Origin: Sphaerosporella brunnea
Lineage: Eukaryota; Ascomycota; Pezizomycetes; Pezizales; Pyronemataceae
Direction: 5' to 3'
DNA length: 64,000 nt
NCBI GenBank assembly: GCA_008704415.1
Contig: VXIS01000049.1
Span: 62,001-126,000, forward strand
Each line of letters begins with the position of its first letter. Position 1 is the stretch's first letter. The notes below the pieces were generated by a model. The model did not search any database. It was not told the DNA's origin and was given only the letters and a program-made list of their open reading frames with translations. Positions 1 to 10,766 of this stretch are shown here, piece by piece. A program made the translations under genes and the position numbers.

Positions 1-134
1 CCAACCCTCTACGATGCTTGCGGCCACACTCAAACCAGCCGGTGCGCGTCGTGACGTAGCGGGTTGCAATCACGTATGCCAGGTGCTGGGCACAGAAGTA
101 CATGTGGTGAGCCTGTTCGTTTGTCAGCCCTCGC
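1..134 (-). CDS. Partial paralogue of the Cys/His-rich N-terminal domain found at 8.3 kb
   Basis: The minus strand is open from about 134 to the window edge. It encodes a peptide containing LTNEQAHHMYFC, then AQHLAYV, and later FECG. The same order (LTNEQQHHMYLC, EEHDEYI, LECGC) occurs in the N-terminal domain of the kinesin-like protein that starts at 8319, so the two are homologous. The spaced Cys and His residues suggest metal binding; that is inference. Only this piece lies in the window, so I cannot tell whether a motor domain follows beyond the edge or whether the gene is intact. Confidence 0.6.
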
Positions 135-1960
135 CATGGTTGAAATGTGGGGAAACTGGGCATGCAGGATGAAAGTGCGATGAAGTTTGGAAGGTTGGGT
201 GGAAGTGCGGGGAAGTAAGAAGCAATTGGGAGAGTGAGTTGTGTTGGAAGTCAGCAGTTTGGAAGTCAGGATTAGGAGGTAGGGTGGATTGGACCACTCG
301 CGACTGACGGTGGGCGGTTGTGAGTCCCTGGAACCTACCGCTTCAAGACGCTACAGAGGCATCCAGACGCCTACTGCAGGCATCGTTGTCCTGCGCCCGG
401 GACATCCTTTTTCGTGTACACATAATTCCGTTTTTCGGATGCGGTTGTGAACACAAACGTGCCTTGTCTACCAGTCTCAAGTGTCGTGATCAAGACCTGT
501 AAGTTCCGTTTGAATGCACAACCTCCTCCACTCCAGCGGCGATTCCAGCGGCTGAAGCAGTCGCAATGATTCGCTCTTTCTCAGTCTGTAGGTCAGGGCG
601 TTCAGGCCGAGTACTCTACGTTGCCTAGCATGGGCGTGGCCCCGCCACCCGGTCGATCACGGATTGGAGACGAGCAGGCACGCTGTTGGCCCAGTCACCC
701 ATCTGATCGCCTGCGATGTTCTCCCAGGTATCCTGGACGCTGTTTCGGCTTTGCTGCAGCTTCCACCTGACAAGCGGGCGATCATAAACCGTTATTCACG
801 ATTTCACTGTGGTTGCCGTTGCAGACGCAAGAGGTGGAGAGCACGCACGCACATTTAACACCAAAAGGCAGGAGAGAAGGTATGCCATTTCACGATCCCT
901 TGCCGCATTGTCCTACGGGCATTTGAACAATGTATGAAGCCACACGCGGAACTGCCTCGCCCAGCCTGGGACGGTACCTACAAGGCCTGCTGTGTGACCG
1001 GAGTTGGCTCCAACACCGTCCATCCCGCAGAAGCCTCATCTGCGATGCGAAAAATCGACGTTTGCTAGAGGAAGATGGCAATTTGACGATGAGGACAACA
1101 TTTGATTGTTCTACGGCACAATCAGCACTTCTCAGAACTGTGGGACGCCAGAAACCATCACTACTATGCCACTGCATGACATAACCGTTAAACACCATTA
1201 TGGAGGAGGCGCAGCATCCGTTGGCGGCATGGAATTAAAACTTAACCTGCACCTTAGATGGCAGACACCGAAACAAAGTCGGGGCTCAGCGAGGAATAGA
1301 AAATGAAAAGCTGATGAAAATCGCACACACATCACATCACACTGCCTGAATGGCTGGGTTGACCATCGTGGCGCATTTAGTACACATCCGCCGTCTCTTG
1401 ATAGACCACAATGATCTTGGTATCGCCTGTGGCGACCTTGCAGACAAATTGAAGACGATACGCCCTACGTCATGCCAGCCGCTCATTCGGGGTCGACTAT
1501 TACAATTCAAGCTTGTTACAAACAGTGCCGTACACTGCATGTTTGTATTCCTGAATGTAAGAAACAGTCAATGTTTGAAACTGCAGTGGAACACAGTGCC
1601 CGCCGAACTGTTTTCTTAGATGATTTAAGGTACGGTCAGCCATTACCTCGCGGTAAGAGCTTCAACAGGCACCCGGCATTCAATCTCGGTTTAGAACTCG
1701 TTTTCACCTCAAAAGGTAGTGGCCGATGAGAGATGTCTCCTTCTCGTCAACATGATACCGACTGCGTGGTTCCTGAAGGACTGAACCACAATGCGCTCAT
1801 TCATATCTATGTGGCATACCACGTCAGCGTGCTCTGCGGTGAGATGGTTCATCTTCCGGTTGTAAACGAAGTTTTATTTGAAACACACTCCAGGAGTCGG
1901 CAGTCTAGCCAACAAAGGCCACTCAGGCACTGAAACTAGCGGTATGATCCCGAGTTAAAA
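135..1960. other. No recognisable gene
   Basis: Only short overlapping open frames occur on both strands (the longest about 100 codons), and none shows a family motif I know. A minus-strand frame at 1337-1540 contains a CxxC pair but nothing else recognisable. I read this as intergenic or fully decayed sequence. Confidence 0.5.
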
Positions 1961-1964
1961 CACG

Positions 1965-2160
1965 CGCTCTATATAAACCATGGCTGCGCTCTAATGTATC
2001 ACGTTCAACGTTCAGATACGCGCAAGCCTTTTTTCCACGTGCAGTGAACCCTCTTACCCTGTTTCTCACTTCTTTTTTCACCAAGCCACATCTCGTTTTA
2101 TCACCCACCCAAACGTTGCCAAATTTCCGGACTCCCAACCGAAATGGATGCAATCGAACC
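1965..2160 (+). promoter_or_regulatory. Promoter-like relic: TATA box and pyrimidine-rich leader
   Basis: A good TATA box (CTATATAAACC) at about 1969-1979 is followed by a pyrimidine-rich stretch near 2025-2120. The first ATG after it, at about 2143, is followed by a TAA after six codons. It looks like a promoter and 5' leader separated from their coding sequence. No product can be assigned. Confidence 0.3.
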
Positions 2161-4150
2161 TTAATGGTCTATTCCTACCGCTGATAGGCTGAGCGCACGG
2201 TATCATCGACGAGTGAAGCGTGGTGTCATCATCCATTTGAACTCGTAACCGCATGGCGTAGTCTAAACCGTCATTAAGTCACCACCCGTCCTCTTCGCCG
2301 GACCAGACTTCTGTTCGACCGCGAAAGGATTGATCGCACGCCATGCAAACGTCGTCATTGCACTATACAAGCCAAGGTTGATGCATGTCAGTGGGGGATA
2401 ACAGGTGCTTCTCATACCAAGCAGCCGTCGCGAGCGGCTCGTCGCGGCGCAAATTTCGAGCAGGGTTGTGTGGTGGTTTGTTGAGCCTGCGTTGGGAATA
2501 TGCATGGGTTGTGCGTGGGCTATGAGTCATATTTCTTTCTTTCAGGTTCTATGGGTTTCTTTCAGGTCCGGTTGGGCTCCGCAACTGGTAATCAGGGCGA
2601 GCGGCTGTGCGCCAGGATTGCGGTCTAAAAAGGGGCCTTTGCTTCCACGTTATTGTATTCCTTTCCTTTCACTTTTCCCTTCCCTGAATCTTCGTATTTG
2701 CAAATACGTCTCCAATCTTGAACCCGGTGGGTATCAAGTCTTCCTGCATCTTGTCTCGACTGTCTCGCCTGTCCTCCCATTGGTTACCCATCTGTACACG
2801 GGTACGTTGGGTCTGCTTCTGTCTGTCCCCGCCCCTCTCCGTTACACAGTCAAGGCGAACCTGGCCGAGCCTTAGAGCTCGGCACTCTCCCTTATGCGAT
2901 AGAGCACGAGGGCATGATGATGTTTTCAGTCTATCTTAAAGACATCTCAAATCACGAAACACAACCCTTGAGGGGAAGGTGATTCGGAGAATACGGACCA
3001 GCGGTCTTTTGAACACAAGATCACTGCCGTTACACTCTATACCATCCAAAGGCGGATGGCCCCGGGTAAATCTTCCGGCGGGAATAAAATCAGGGCCTCC
3101 ACACTGTGCGTCAGGACGATTGGCTTTGGGGCACGGATAGCAACAGTGTTCGCCCAAATAACTGCCGGGAGGCCCACGAGTGCGTCCTGATCAAGGAAAG
3201 GTCGGATCAGCGAAACCACATCGTGCGGTCAACAGAATCAAGGTCAGTATTTCGATTCTGACTGGAACCTTTCAACGGGATTCATGGTGCCTCGAACTCG
3301 TGCTCGTAACCCTATCAAAATCAGCGTTTAACTGATACGCAGACTTCAGCGTGCATTCTTATTGACTATCACATGGCTGAGGTCCTCGTGCACCATTATA
3401 GTCGTGCGAGGTAGATGTTTTGAGCACTGCTATTGGGCTCAATACCGGACCTTTTCGATAATGTAGACACGCGGGGAATCTTGGGATCTCACCCACGAAT
3501 CACGAATTTGCTTGCACTTTTTTAACGTGGCGGGCTGTCAATGTCGCCGCTGAAGGTCCGGCGTATGTCAGGGTCAGGAACGAACACTGTTGGGAGTTTC
3601 GCACTCATGATGGACATTACAAGCACCTCACCTTGTCCCTTAACGAAACAATCCATCGGAAGAAGAATGGTGGTAGCACACAGATACGCGGTGCGGTGAG
3701 GTGGGGGTCGGTTGTAGGGGCAAGGTTGGTTGATTGGACGTGAGGGTCGAGGACCGAAGGTCTATCTACCTTCCGGGCACGCAGCATCACCCCCAACCTA
3801 TATACATTCCTACAAGCGGCGGAGGTGGCAAAAATCTCAGCTGCTGAACCACGACATCCCAAATAGTGGGTAGTGGGTCCAGGGCGTGATGATCATCGCA
3901 GCTCCATCCAGCTGAAGCGATCGAGGCGGTGACTGTGCTGGAATGCTATTTGCGGTCCAAGGGCACGCTAGAATCCTCGCAACAACGTTTTCTCTCCATC
4001 GTCTGATCGAGGAGTGAGTGTCTAAGGTCTCTGAGTGCCATCGCTCCCCCACAGCTGCTGGCGGCACAGGTCAGGTGACATACCTTTTCGTTTGCTTAGG
4101 TAACCGAGGCCCCCAAACCCTGATGTTCGCATTAACGCGTCATTACCCCG
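2161..4150. other. No recognisable gene
   Basis: The longest frame (plus strand, 2405-2875) is a low-complexity hydrophobic translation of pyrimidine-rich DNA with no family signature. Other frames are short and overlap each other. The CTCTCCGTTACAC string near 2836 recurs near 54657, a hint that both sites are remains of the same dispersed repeat. Confidence 0.45.
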
Positions 4151-4154
4151 CGAC

Positions 4155-4240
4155 TCACCTTCGACCTCCTCACCTTCGACCTCCTCACCTTCGACCTCCT
4201 AAACGTCGACATTATCACCTTCGACCTCCTCATAATACAC
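4155..4240 (+). repeat. 15-bp minisatellite just upstream of the nuclease-kinase gene
   Basis: The unit CACCTTCGACCTCCT is repeated three times in a row and then recurs with small changes (CACCTTCGACCTCCTCAT, CACCTACGACC). It gives a repetitive HLRPP translation in one frame, which is probably not a real protein segment. It ends about 65 bp before the first ATG of the downstream gene. Confidence 0.8.
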
Positions 4241-4305
4241 CCCCTCACCTACGACCCGCCTCGACATCAGCAGATCTACACCCGAGACTGAGAACCTGCA
4301 TCGCG

Positions 4306-6196
4306 ATGACCGCGGCAACAGCCTTCGCGGCGCTCCTATGGGGCGATGTGGTGACCACCGAGCTGTTGACGGACATGCTGAACGGCGAGCTCCCACACTC
4401 CCTGTATAGTCCGAATCGGTGGTGCTGACTGTGGCGACAAGATCTGCTAGAACTCGACTGGCAACAGATGGATCAGCCTTGCCGCCACCGAAAGTTTGCG
4501 AAATGGCTGGGAGGTTTTGTTCTGCCGATGAAACTGAAGTTGATCACTGAACGCGAGTCATTCGCAGCTGAGCGCACTGCCTTTGCCGACGAACGCACTG
4601 CTTTCGCAAAACAACAAACGGCGTTTGCTCAGGAACGAATTGAATGGGAAAAGACGAAGAGCCACTTGGAGAAGGCATTCGTGGCCGAAAAGGCGGCGCA
4701 TAAGGGTGTCGAGGTCAAGCTCAGTCCACACCTACAAAGTGACGCCTGCAGTAAGTGCACTATGACGCTCCCGATCAGCATCGTAACCTGTTGACACTGT
4801 CCCCGCAGTCGCCACAACGAAGGCGGACGTGTGGATTCAAGGGATCGCGAAGAAACGGGTATCGTCTGTCGAAAAGCAACTTCCACGGGCCGCTGTCGCG
4901 CTGTCACGCGCAGGAAAACAACGAGCTTTCATGCTGTAGAAGAAGAGCTCGCTCCACGCCGAGGCCGACCTCTACGAGCCGGTGTGTGCGCTGCTGAGCT
5001 CGCTGATCGCGAAAACACAAAGGACTGTCATTGACACCCACGACACTGCGTACCTCAACAACCTCAAGCCGGATATCACCGTGTGTGCTCCCATGATCAC
5101 CTGCGCGCACGGGGCCTACGCCCGCATCATCATGGAGCTCAAATCCAGAGGAGTGGCTCTGGACGCATCCTGCCGCGGTCAGCTACTCAACTATATGTAC
5201 GCTCAAGCGAACATGCAGCTGTTTCGAGCGCGCTTCACCGGACTGCTGTCGAATATCGACGACAACGTGTTCATCGTGATGGAACGGAAGCGGGATGGCA
5301 GCACTCACGCGTGGGCATATGCGCCGGTTCGCTTCGACAGGGCAGTGGAGTTCCTCATGGCATTGGTGTTCGACGACAGCGAGACGCCGCTGCATCCGCA
5401 CTTCAGCAGCGGCTTGGGTAAGATCCAGCAGCATCTGGGAATGTCGACCAACAACGTGGTGGCGTCGTTTCGGCTACGGAAGCCACCGCCAACCGACGAC
5501 TCGTGGTATTGGACGGACGTGGGCCTCGAGGCCGGCAAGAAACAGGCGATCTGCGTCAAGCGCTCCACCGTTTGATCCAAACCCACCCCACTCAGAGACG
5601 AAATGGAGACATTGAAAGCGATTGCCGCGATGCCGGGCGATCGATGTCCGCACCTCCCCACCCTACTGTTCGCAACCCACGACGGTAAAGAGTACGGTAT
5701 GCTCCCGGTTGGCCGCCCCGTCGACCCGGCCACGCTGAACCAGACACCCGACCACACAAGGCAGATCCTGCGCGACGTGTTGGCCGGCATGGACTGGCTG
5801 CACGAGCGCTGCTGGCTCCACCGCGACATCCGGTGGGACAACATTGTGCTGGACAGCGACGGCCGCGCCGTGCTGGTCGACCTGGGCGGCGCGACCATGC
5901 TCAACGAAGTGTGCGGCGAGTACATGGGCGGGTGGATCTGCGTGCCCCCGCAACTGCTCGCAGAAAACGCGATGCACCAGCCGTACGTGCCCAAGGTCAG
6001 CGACGACTACCACGCGATGGTCCTGCTGGTCAACACGCTGCTGTTCCCATATTCTCAGCGCGGGTTCAACTCCGGCAATATCGGCTTCAGCACGTCGGGT
6101 GAGCGCAAGCGGCTGTGCGAGCTGTGGCAGTGGTTGCCCTCGATGCGTCGCCGTTGTGTCGCGATGAGTTTGGCGTCTTGGACGCCCCAGGAGTGA
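4306..6196 (+). pseudogene. PD-(D/E)XK nuclease plus protein kinase of the Crinkler/CR effector type, broken
   Basis: The order is: a short N-terminal segment (4306-4428); a coiled coil built of near-perfect heptads (ERTAFAD type, 4540-4720); a 58-bp intron with GTAAGT and CCCCGCAG ends (4751-4808); a restriction-endonuclease-like fold with Asp in PDITV (5072) and E-x-K in MELKSRG (5135-5143); then a kinase domain with the ATP-binding Lys in AICVK (5558), HRDIRWDN (5819) and DLGG (5879). Nuclease fused to kinase is a known layout of eukaryotic CR-type effector toxins (Zhang, Burroughs, Aravind and co-workers). I infer the class from architecture; no canonical Crinkler header is visible. Three in-frame stops break it: TGA 4426-4428, TAG 4937-4939 and TGA 5573-5575, the last inside the kinase N-lobe. 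The frame is otherwise kept. All three could arise by C-to-T change. The 3' end is uncertain because another frame stays open to 6312. Confidence 0.75.
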
Positions 6197-6312
6197 TACG
6201 CGACCGCGTTGACGGCCCCGATGCGGGCGGCGAAACCAGCGACGATGATGATGAGTCGCTGCATGCTCTGTTGCAAAGCCTGGCGGAGACCGCACTCGAT
6301 GGCCCGGATTGA

Positions 6313-7768
6313 AGGCGACGGCTATTGGTTATTTGTTAATGTGTTCAAGCGCAACCCTTTGCAATAAGCCAGCAGACTATTAATTGAAAGCGATGATGAC
6401 AAATACGTTGCCTGTGAATTTCCTCCGGGCGTGCCATCGCCATATCTGTGCCCAACCGTATGGCTGTTCATCCTCCATATGCTCCAATTCTTTGTGCCTC
6501 ATTGTCACCCACTTGCGATGGTCAGGACGCAGACTGGCGCTTAAGAAGCAGGATGTTCGGTTTCGATCCAAACTATTGAAATTTGCCGAATGCTGCTTTG
6601 CTCACAGATGTGTAATGACGTTGAGTGCGGGTTTAGTAGGTGGGTGCGCCGGTCAATTTGGCGCTGGTATAACGTCAAGCAGGTGGTCTTAAAGTCAAGT
6701 TGCTGCAGCCACATCTCCTTATACCTTTGCGCGCTGTAGACATTGATCGACGCAAACCACCTTCAATCATAGCTTGGAGTCGATAAACATTTGGTTCTTT
6801 ATGTACTAGCTGTAAAGCAACCTCAAATGACAATACTTGCAAAAATATGTCACGGTGAGCCGTTGGCTAGCGACGGCGATGACGGCTACCAGCGCCGCGC
6901 CCTTCTGTCCCTCACCACACGGGGATTTCTCGTGTCGTTCCGCCCCCTCCCCCCACCCGCTCCATGTCTCAGTAGCTCCTCGGAGACTGGGAAGTGCTGT
7001 CGGCAGCTTGGCTGCCGCACCCGTGCAAACACAGGAGAAGGAGGATGAGAACATAGCGGCGGAAGAATGATGAGCACGGATGATTACTTGTTTTTGTATT
7101 TAGTTTCCTCGTCACGCCGGCGCTTGTTTCGTATTTGGTTTCAATGCAGCGCGGTCAATAGTCGGTCCAGCCGCCCGGTCAAACAGGGCCCCAGGGAGTG
7201 GGTCAGGTCAAGCTGGTGATGTGGCAAGGCTGACAGGCATAAGAAAAACCTGGACATCTGATAAGTGCCCAGTATCCGGAATTAAGGTCGGGTCGGTCAT
7301 TGTGCCGAACGCGGGGCCACGAACAGGGCCAATTGTTTGGTCTAAAGCGTCGGTCGCAATCAAAAGACGGGCTCATCCACCCCTCAAACGGCGACTCTGA
7401 CGAGAGTCGGAAGTTGAGCTTAATGCGATTCCAGCGATGCTTGCTGAATCCGAACGTGTGGTCAGCGGGTGAGAGTCTCGTTTGAAGTTCGTGTTGATGG
7501 AGGCATCACTAACAATTTCCAGGGGTCGATACACTAGTACGGATCAGCGGGGTTCCCTGGGAGACGATGTTACCGAAGCCATAGAATGCCTCAAATAGTG
7601 CGCGAGGGAAGATCTGGTATATAGCGCGGGTTGTCAAATGCATCAGGTTGGGCGTATGCTGAGTGACTTGGAACAGCGGGGCCGGACATGGAGGCGTACC
7701 CGGAGGTTGTTGAATCTGTATCTGCCGTTCATGCTTCTTTCTTTCCTTTGATTTATGTGCAAGCAAAA
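6313..7768. other. No recognisable gene
   Basis: Short overlapping frames only. The minus-strand frame at 7509-7766 begins with a basic stretch (KSKERKKHER) but has no known domain. Confidence 0.45.
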
Positions 7769-7775
7769 CAAACTT

Positions 7776-7875
7776 GAGATGCCTGGCGGGCCCGCCGGGC
7801 GCCGGGTACTTCTGGGCCTGGTGGGTGCTCTCAGGCGCCTGGGTCTCGATTCAAAAAGCCTGGTCCAGGCGTCTT
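7776..7875. repeat. GC-rich palindromic transposon end
   Basis: The string GCCTGGCGGGCCCGCCGGGC at about 7781 occurs on the opposite strand at about 58980-59010, beside a decayed hAT transposase. It is followed by further CCTGG/CAGGC motifs. The shared palindrome suggests the terminal or subterminal part of a related DNA transposon; the other end is not visible here. Confidence 0.45.
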
Positions 7876-8074
7876 GCTGGAGGTAGGGGAGTTGCGGGCA
7901 TCTCCTCATCAGAGCTAGAATCCGCGACTGGTAAATTTAGAACCAATAACCCTAAGTTCATGGTGCTCTGACTCGGGCTCACGAGTCGAGCGTGAAAATC
8001 TCACAAGCGGACTGGAGTGTACGCCGAGCTCGACTGTGATACGAGGAGTGAATGTTATCTAGTGAAGCTCGCAG

Positions 8075-8087
8075 GTATATATATATG
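8075..8087 (+). promoter_or_regulatory. TATA box of the kinesin-like gene
   Basis: GGTATATATATATGC lies about 235 bp before the ATG at 8319, and no other ATG opens a long frame between them. It is a plausible core promoter. Confidence 0.45.
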
Positions 8088-8128
8088 CACTTCGATTAGC
8101 CAGTTAGACACATTTCTCGTTCCCATCA

Positions 8129-8313
8129 CCATCCTACAACTACCGAAACAAGCTACGTTCCACCCTGCACATTTGAAAATATCCAAAATAACCACGCATT
8201 AGGAACTACATCACCATCCTACAACCTACAATCTACCATCCTACCGAAACAAGCTACGTTCTACCCTTCACCTTTGCAAGTATCCAATCTAACCACGACT
8301 TAGGAACTATCAT
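8129..8313 (+). repeat. Direct repeat in the 5' leader of the kinesin-like gene
   Basis: Two imperfect copies of about 80 bp, 8129-8213 and 8236-8313. Both begin CCATCCTAC, share GAAACAAGCTACGTTC and AACCACG, and end TTAGGAACTA. They lie between the TATA box and the start codon, so they probably form a duplicated 5' untranslated region. Confidence 0.7.
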
Positions 8314-8318
8314 ATACA

Positions 8319-10100
8319 ATGCCGACTGCGAAAAAGATATGCAAGGTCTGTGCCAAAAGCGGCAGCGCTGCCAACAATTCCAGACACATGAGGCTGGTAA
8401 GCGCGAAGCGATCACTCATGGAATCTTGCCTAGAACTGACAAACGAACAGCAGCACCACATGTACCTTTGTGAGGAGCACGATGAGTACATCAGGGCAGT
8501 GGCCTACGTCAATGAGAGTAGCGCCATGCTTGAGTGCGGCTGCAGGTTCCAGTTGAAGATTGGCAGGGCCGCTGGTTGGTGGAAGAAGCTGTCGACCGCC
8601 CGCCAGGCATTGGATCGCAAACGTGCGGAAGCGGTTCAGGCTGACATGTCTGATGAGGGCGAGCTCTTGGGCGACGATGATGATGCCGCCGACCGCGACA
8701 TGGCCGGTCTGGCTGCTCAGCACGCGCTCTTGGGCGACGATGATGATGCCGCCGACCGCGACATGGCCGGTCTGGCTGCTCAGAACGAGCCCTTGGGCGA
8801 CGAGGCTGATGCCGGTCGGCCTGCTGACAACGAACTCTTGGCCGATGAGGCTGATGCCGGTCGGCCTGCTCACAACGAACTCTTGGCCGATGAGGCTGAT
8901 GCCGGTCGGCCTGCTGACAACGAACTCTTGCCCGATGAGGCCCACGTCGTCGAGTTCGACGAAGACTTCGCCGACTTCACCGGTGCGCTCGTCGACACTG
9001 ACAGTGAGGAAGCCGAGAACGACGGGATCGCCGCTTTGCCTGAGCCGCTCGTTGTCGCAGGCACTGAGGGTGAGCTCGACGAGAACGACAAGTTCACCGC
9101 TTTGCTTGCGAAGCTCGACGTCGTGGACGACAAGGCCGATGCTCAGTCCAGGGTTCGACCCAGGGCTTATGGCTCGCTCCCAGCGATGGGTGCTTACGGC
9201 GGAAACTCCACTCTGCCTGCGCGGTTCCTTAGGTTGGATGGTCCCGGCGATTCTGAAGACCGCCAACGGCAACTCCAGCAGCAGGAGGATGCAGTGCCGG
9301 CTGACGAAGGTACCCAAGAGATTGCGACCTGGGACAAGGCGCTCTTGGGACGCCGTGTCACCAGCATTGCGTGTATCCGCCAGCTGCAGGAGGATAAGAC
9401 CATTGGCTGGATTCCAGGATCGAGGGAGATTGCCTACGGTGCGAATGAGGTCTGCACCTTTGACGCTGTTTGTGTCATTGAGGAATTTGCTCCAAGGATG
9501 GCGAGCTTGCTCGCGGACCGGGATGCAAAGCAGCCTCTGATGCTGTTTCTCCGTGGCCAGTCCGGCGCTGGAAAGACGTGGCTCATGCGCAAGCTTCTAG
9601 AACCACTAGAAGGCGCACAAATCTCCATCACTTCTATTGAAGGTGGAGCGGCCATCCGTACCATTCCGGCGACCAAGGTCAACGGCCCCTCGGTGAAACT
9701 GACCAAGCGACTGCTTGACGACGTAGCCCGCTGGTCGAAGACTGCCAAGACCTCGGCCAATGCGAGTTCCTCACGCGCTGTGGTTGCCTATCGCATCAAC
9801 GGTCTTCTCTTGATCGACATGCCAGGCGGTGAAGTGGTGGATGATCGCCCGAGGGAAACGAGCATGATCAACGCCACCAATATGGAGGTGTTGGCGACAC
9901 TCGATGATTTCCAGAAGACCGGGAAAGTATCCACCACTTACTTGAATAACCGCGCCGTGAAGTTGATCTCGAAGACCCTGAAAGTCCCCAGAGTTCGTGT
10001 CGTTGTGGCGACGGTGTTGCGAGACACTGACGCCAGCAACACAAAGGCCCTCTCGCCTTTGAAGGATCGATTTCAGGGGCAGCGGTCGCAGCAGCTCTAG
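8319..10100 (+). CDS. Divergent kinesin-like motor with Cys/His-rich domain and acidic repeats
   Basis: An intact frame of 593 codons starting at ACAATGCC. Residues 1-90 hold CKVC, HHMYLCEEH and ECGC, a possible zinc-binding domain. Residues 115-205 are acidic tandem repeats: two of about 20 residues (LGDDDDAADRDMAGLAAQ) and four of 15 (NELLADEADAGRPAD). From about residue 345 it follows the kinesin motor: an I-x-x-IRQLQEDK strand, FDAV, the P-loop GQSGAGKTWLM (413-423), a switch I-like NASSSRAVV (481) and a switch II-like IDMPGGE (499-505), then helix and C-terminal strands like those of kinesins. Against canonical NxxSSRSH and DLAGSE, the Ser-His of switch I and parts of switch II are changed and the motor is short (about 250 residues). 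Nucleotide binding looks possible and motility doubtful. Kinesin ancestry is inference from motif order. A paralogous N-domain lies at 1-134. Confidence 0.75.
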   Translation: MPTAKKICKVCAKSGSAANNSRHMRLVSAKRSLMESCLELTNEQQHHMYLCEEHDEYIRAVAYVNESSAMLECGCRFQLKIGRAAGWWKKLSTARQALDRKRAEAVQADMSDEGELLGDDDDAADRDMAGLAAQHALLGDDDDAADRDMAGLAAQNEPLGDEADAGRPADNELLADEADAGRPAHNELLADEADAGRPADNELLPDEAHVVEFDEDFADFTGALVDTDSEEAENDGIAALPEPLVVAGTEGELDENDKFTALLAKLDVVDDKADAQSRVRPRAYGSLPAMGAYGGNSTLPARFLRLDGPGDSEDRQRQLQQQEDAVPADEGTQEIATWDKALLGRRVTSIACIRQLQEDKTIGWIPGSREIAYGANEVCTFDAVCVIEEFAPRMASLLADRDAKQPLMLFLRGQSGAGKTWLMRKLLEPLEGAQISITSIEGGAAIRTIPATKVNGPSVKLTKRLLDDVARWSKTAKTSANASSSRAVVAYRINGLLLIDMPGGEVVDDRPRETSMINATNMEVLATLDDFQKTGKVSTTYLNNRAVKLISKTLKVPRVRVVVATVLRDTDASNTKALSPLKDRFQGQRSQQL

Positions 10101-10204
10101 CTTCGCCTCATGTTGTCAGGACTAACGGGCAGCGGCAAGAGGAGGAAAAGGACAGGACGACAAGAAACGACAGGAGTAGGGAGGGGGGGGCGGGGCTGGG
10201 GAAA

Positions 10205-10325
10205 AGGTGGTGGACTTTGTAATTAGATAATTTGATTTTTTTCCCATCGGCGTGGTTCGGTTTCGTTTGGTTTTAATCATGATGTATCCGGCCGGTTGCG
10301 GCCATGACATGTGGCTATATTGAAA
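10205..10325 (-). repeat. Dispersed repeat module with CATGGCCGCAA...GGCCG core (copy A)
   Basis: Read on the minus strand it matches 20155-20275 over about 120 bp: ATATAGCCACATGTCATGGC, then a CCGCAA..GCCG core, ATCATGATTAA, and GCCGATGGGAAAAAA, followed in both by pyrimidine-rich sequence. Shorter matches occur near 18030, 40035, 45170 and 55145. It begins about 100 bp after the kinesin-like gene's stop codon. Confidence 0.7.
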
Positions 10326-10766
10326 CAGAAGGAGAGGTACAGGTCCGTAGAGCTGTGCACCGGGCGACGGGGTGGATCGGGGCGGGACGAGATGAAAAGT
10401 GCTGAACAACTACCAAGCGTCGGACTACCAAGTGTCGCGAGAGAGCGACAGCATGCCCTGATACGGTCGGGACCGCGGGGGCGCATTCTTGCAGGGAGAG
10501 CATTGGGGCGGAGCGAGCGCCTAGCTCTACTATTCCGGAACGAAGCCGCAGCATGTTGGCATCCACGCGCGACAGCAGGCGTTTAGTCATGGACAGTGAT
10601 TCGTGTGTCGATATCCCAGGATCGCGGTCGCTCACTCGGAGAGAGTGAGGGTTAACCCCCCCTCCCCCCAACAGTACCCCCCGCAGTCGTGAGTTGCTGC
10701 TGTCTAAATCCCGGAGCCTTTCCTCCTCACCACACCCTTCTTCTCGACACCAACGATCCCGAAGAT

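Noticed and set aside
4018..4428. 136-codon protein with HLRPP repeats
   Set aside because: The repeats come from a non-coding 15-bp minisatellite; only the part from 4306 may belong to the nuclease-kinase gene.
8430..9317. 295-codon minus-strand frame with RPTGISLIGQEFVVS repeats
   Set aside because: It is the antisense of the acidic repeats of the kinesin-like gene; the repeats keep the shadow frame open.
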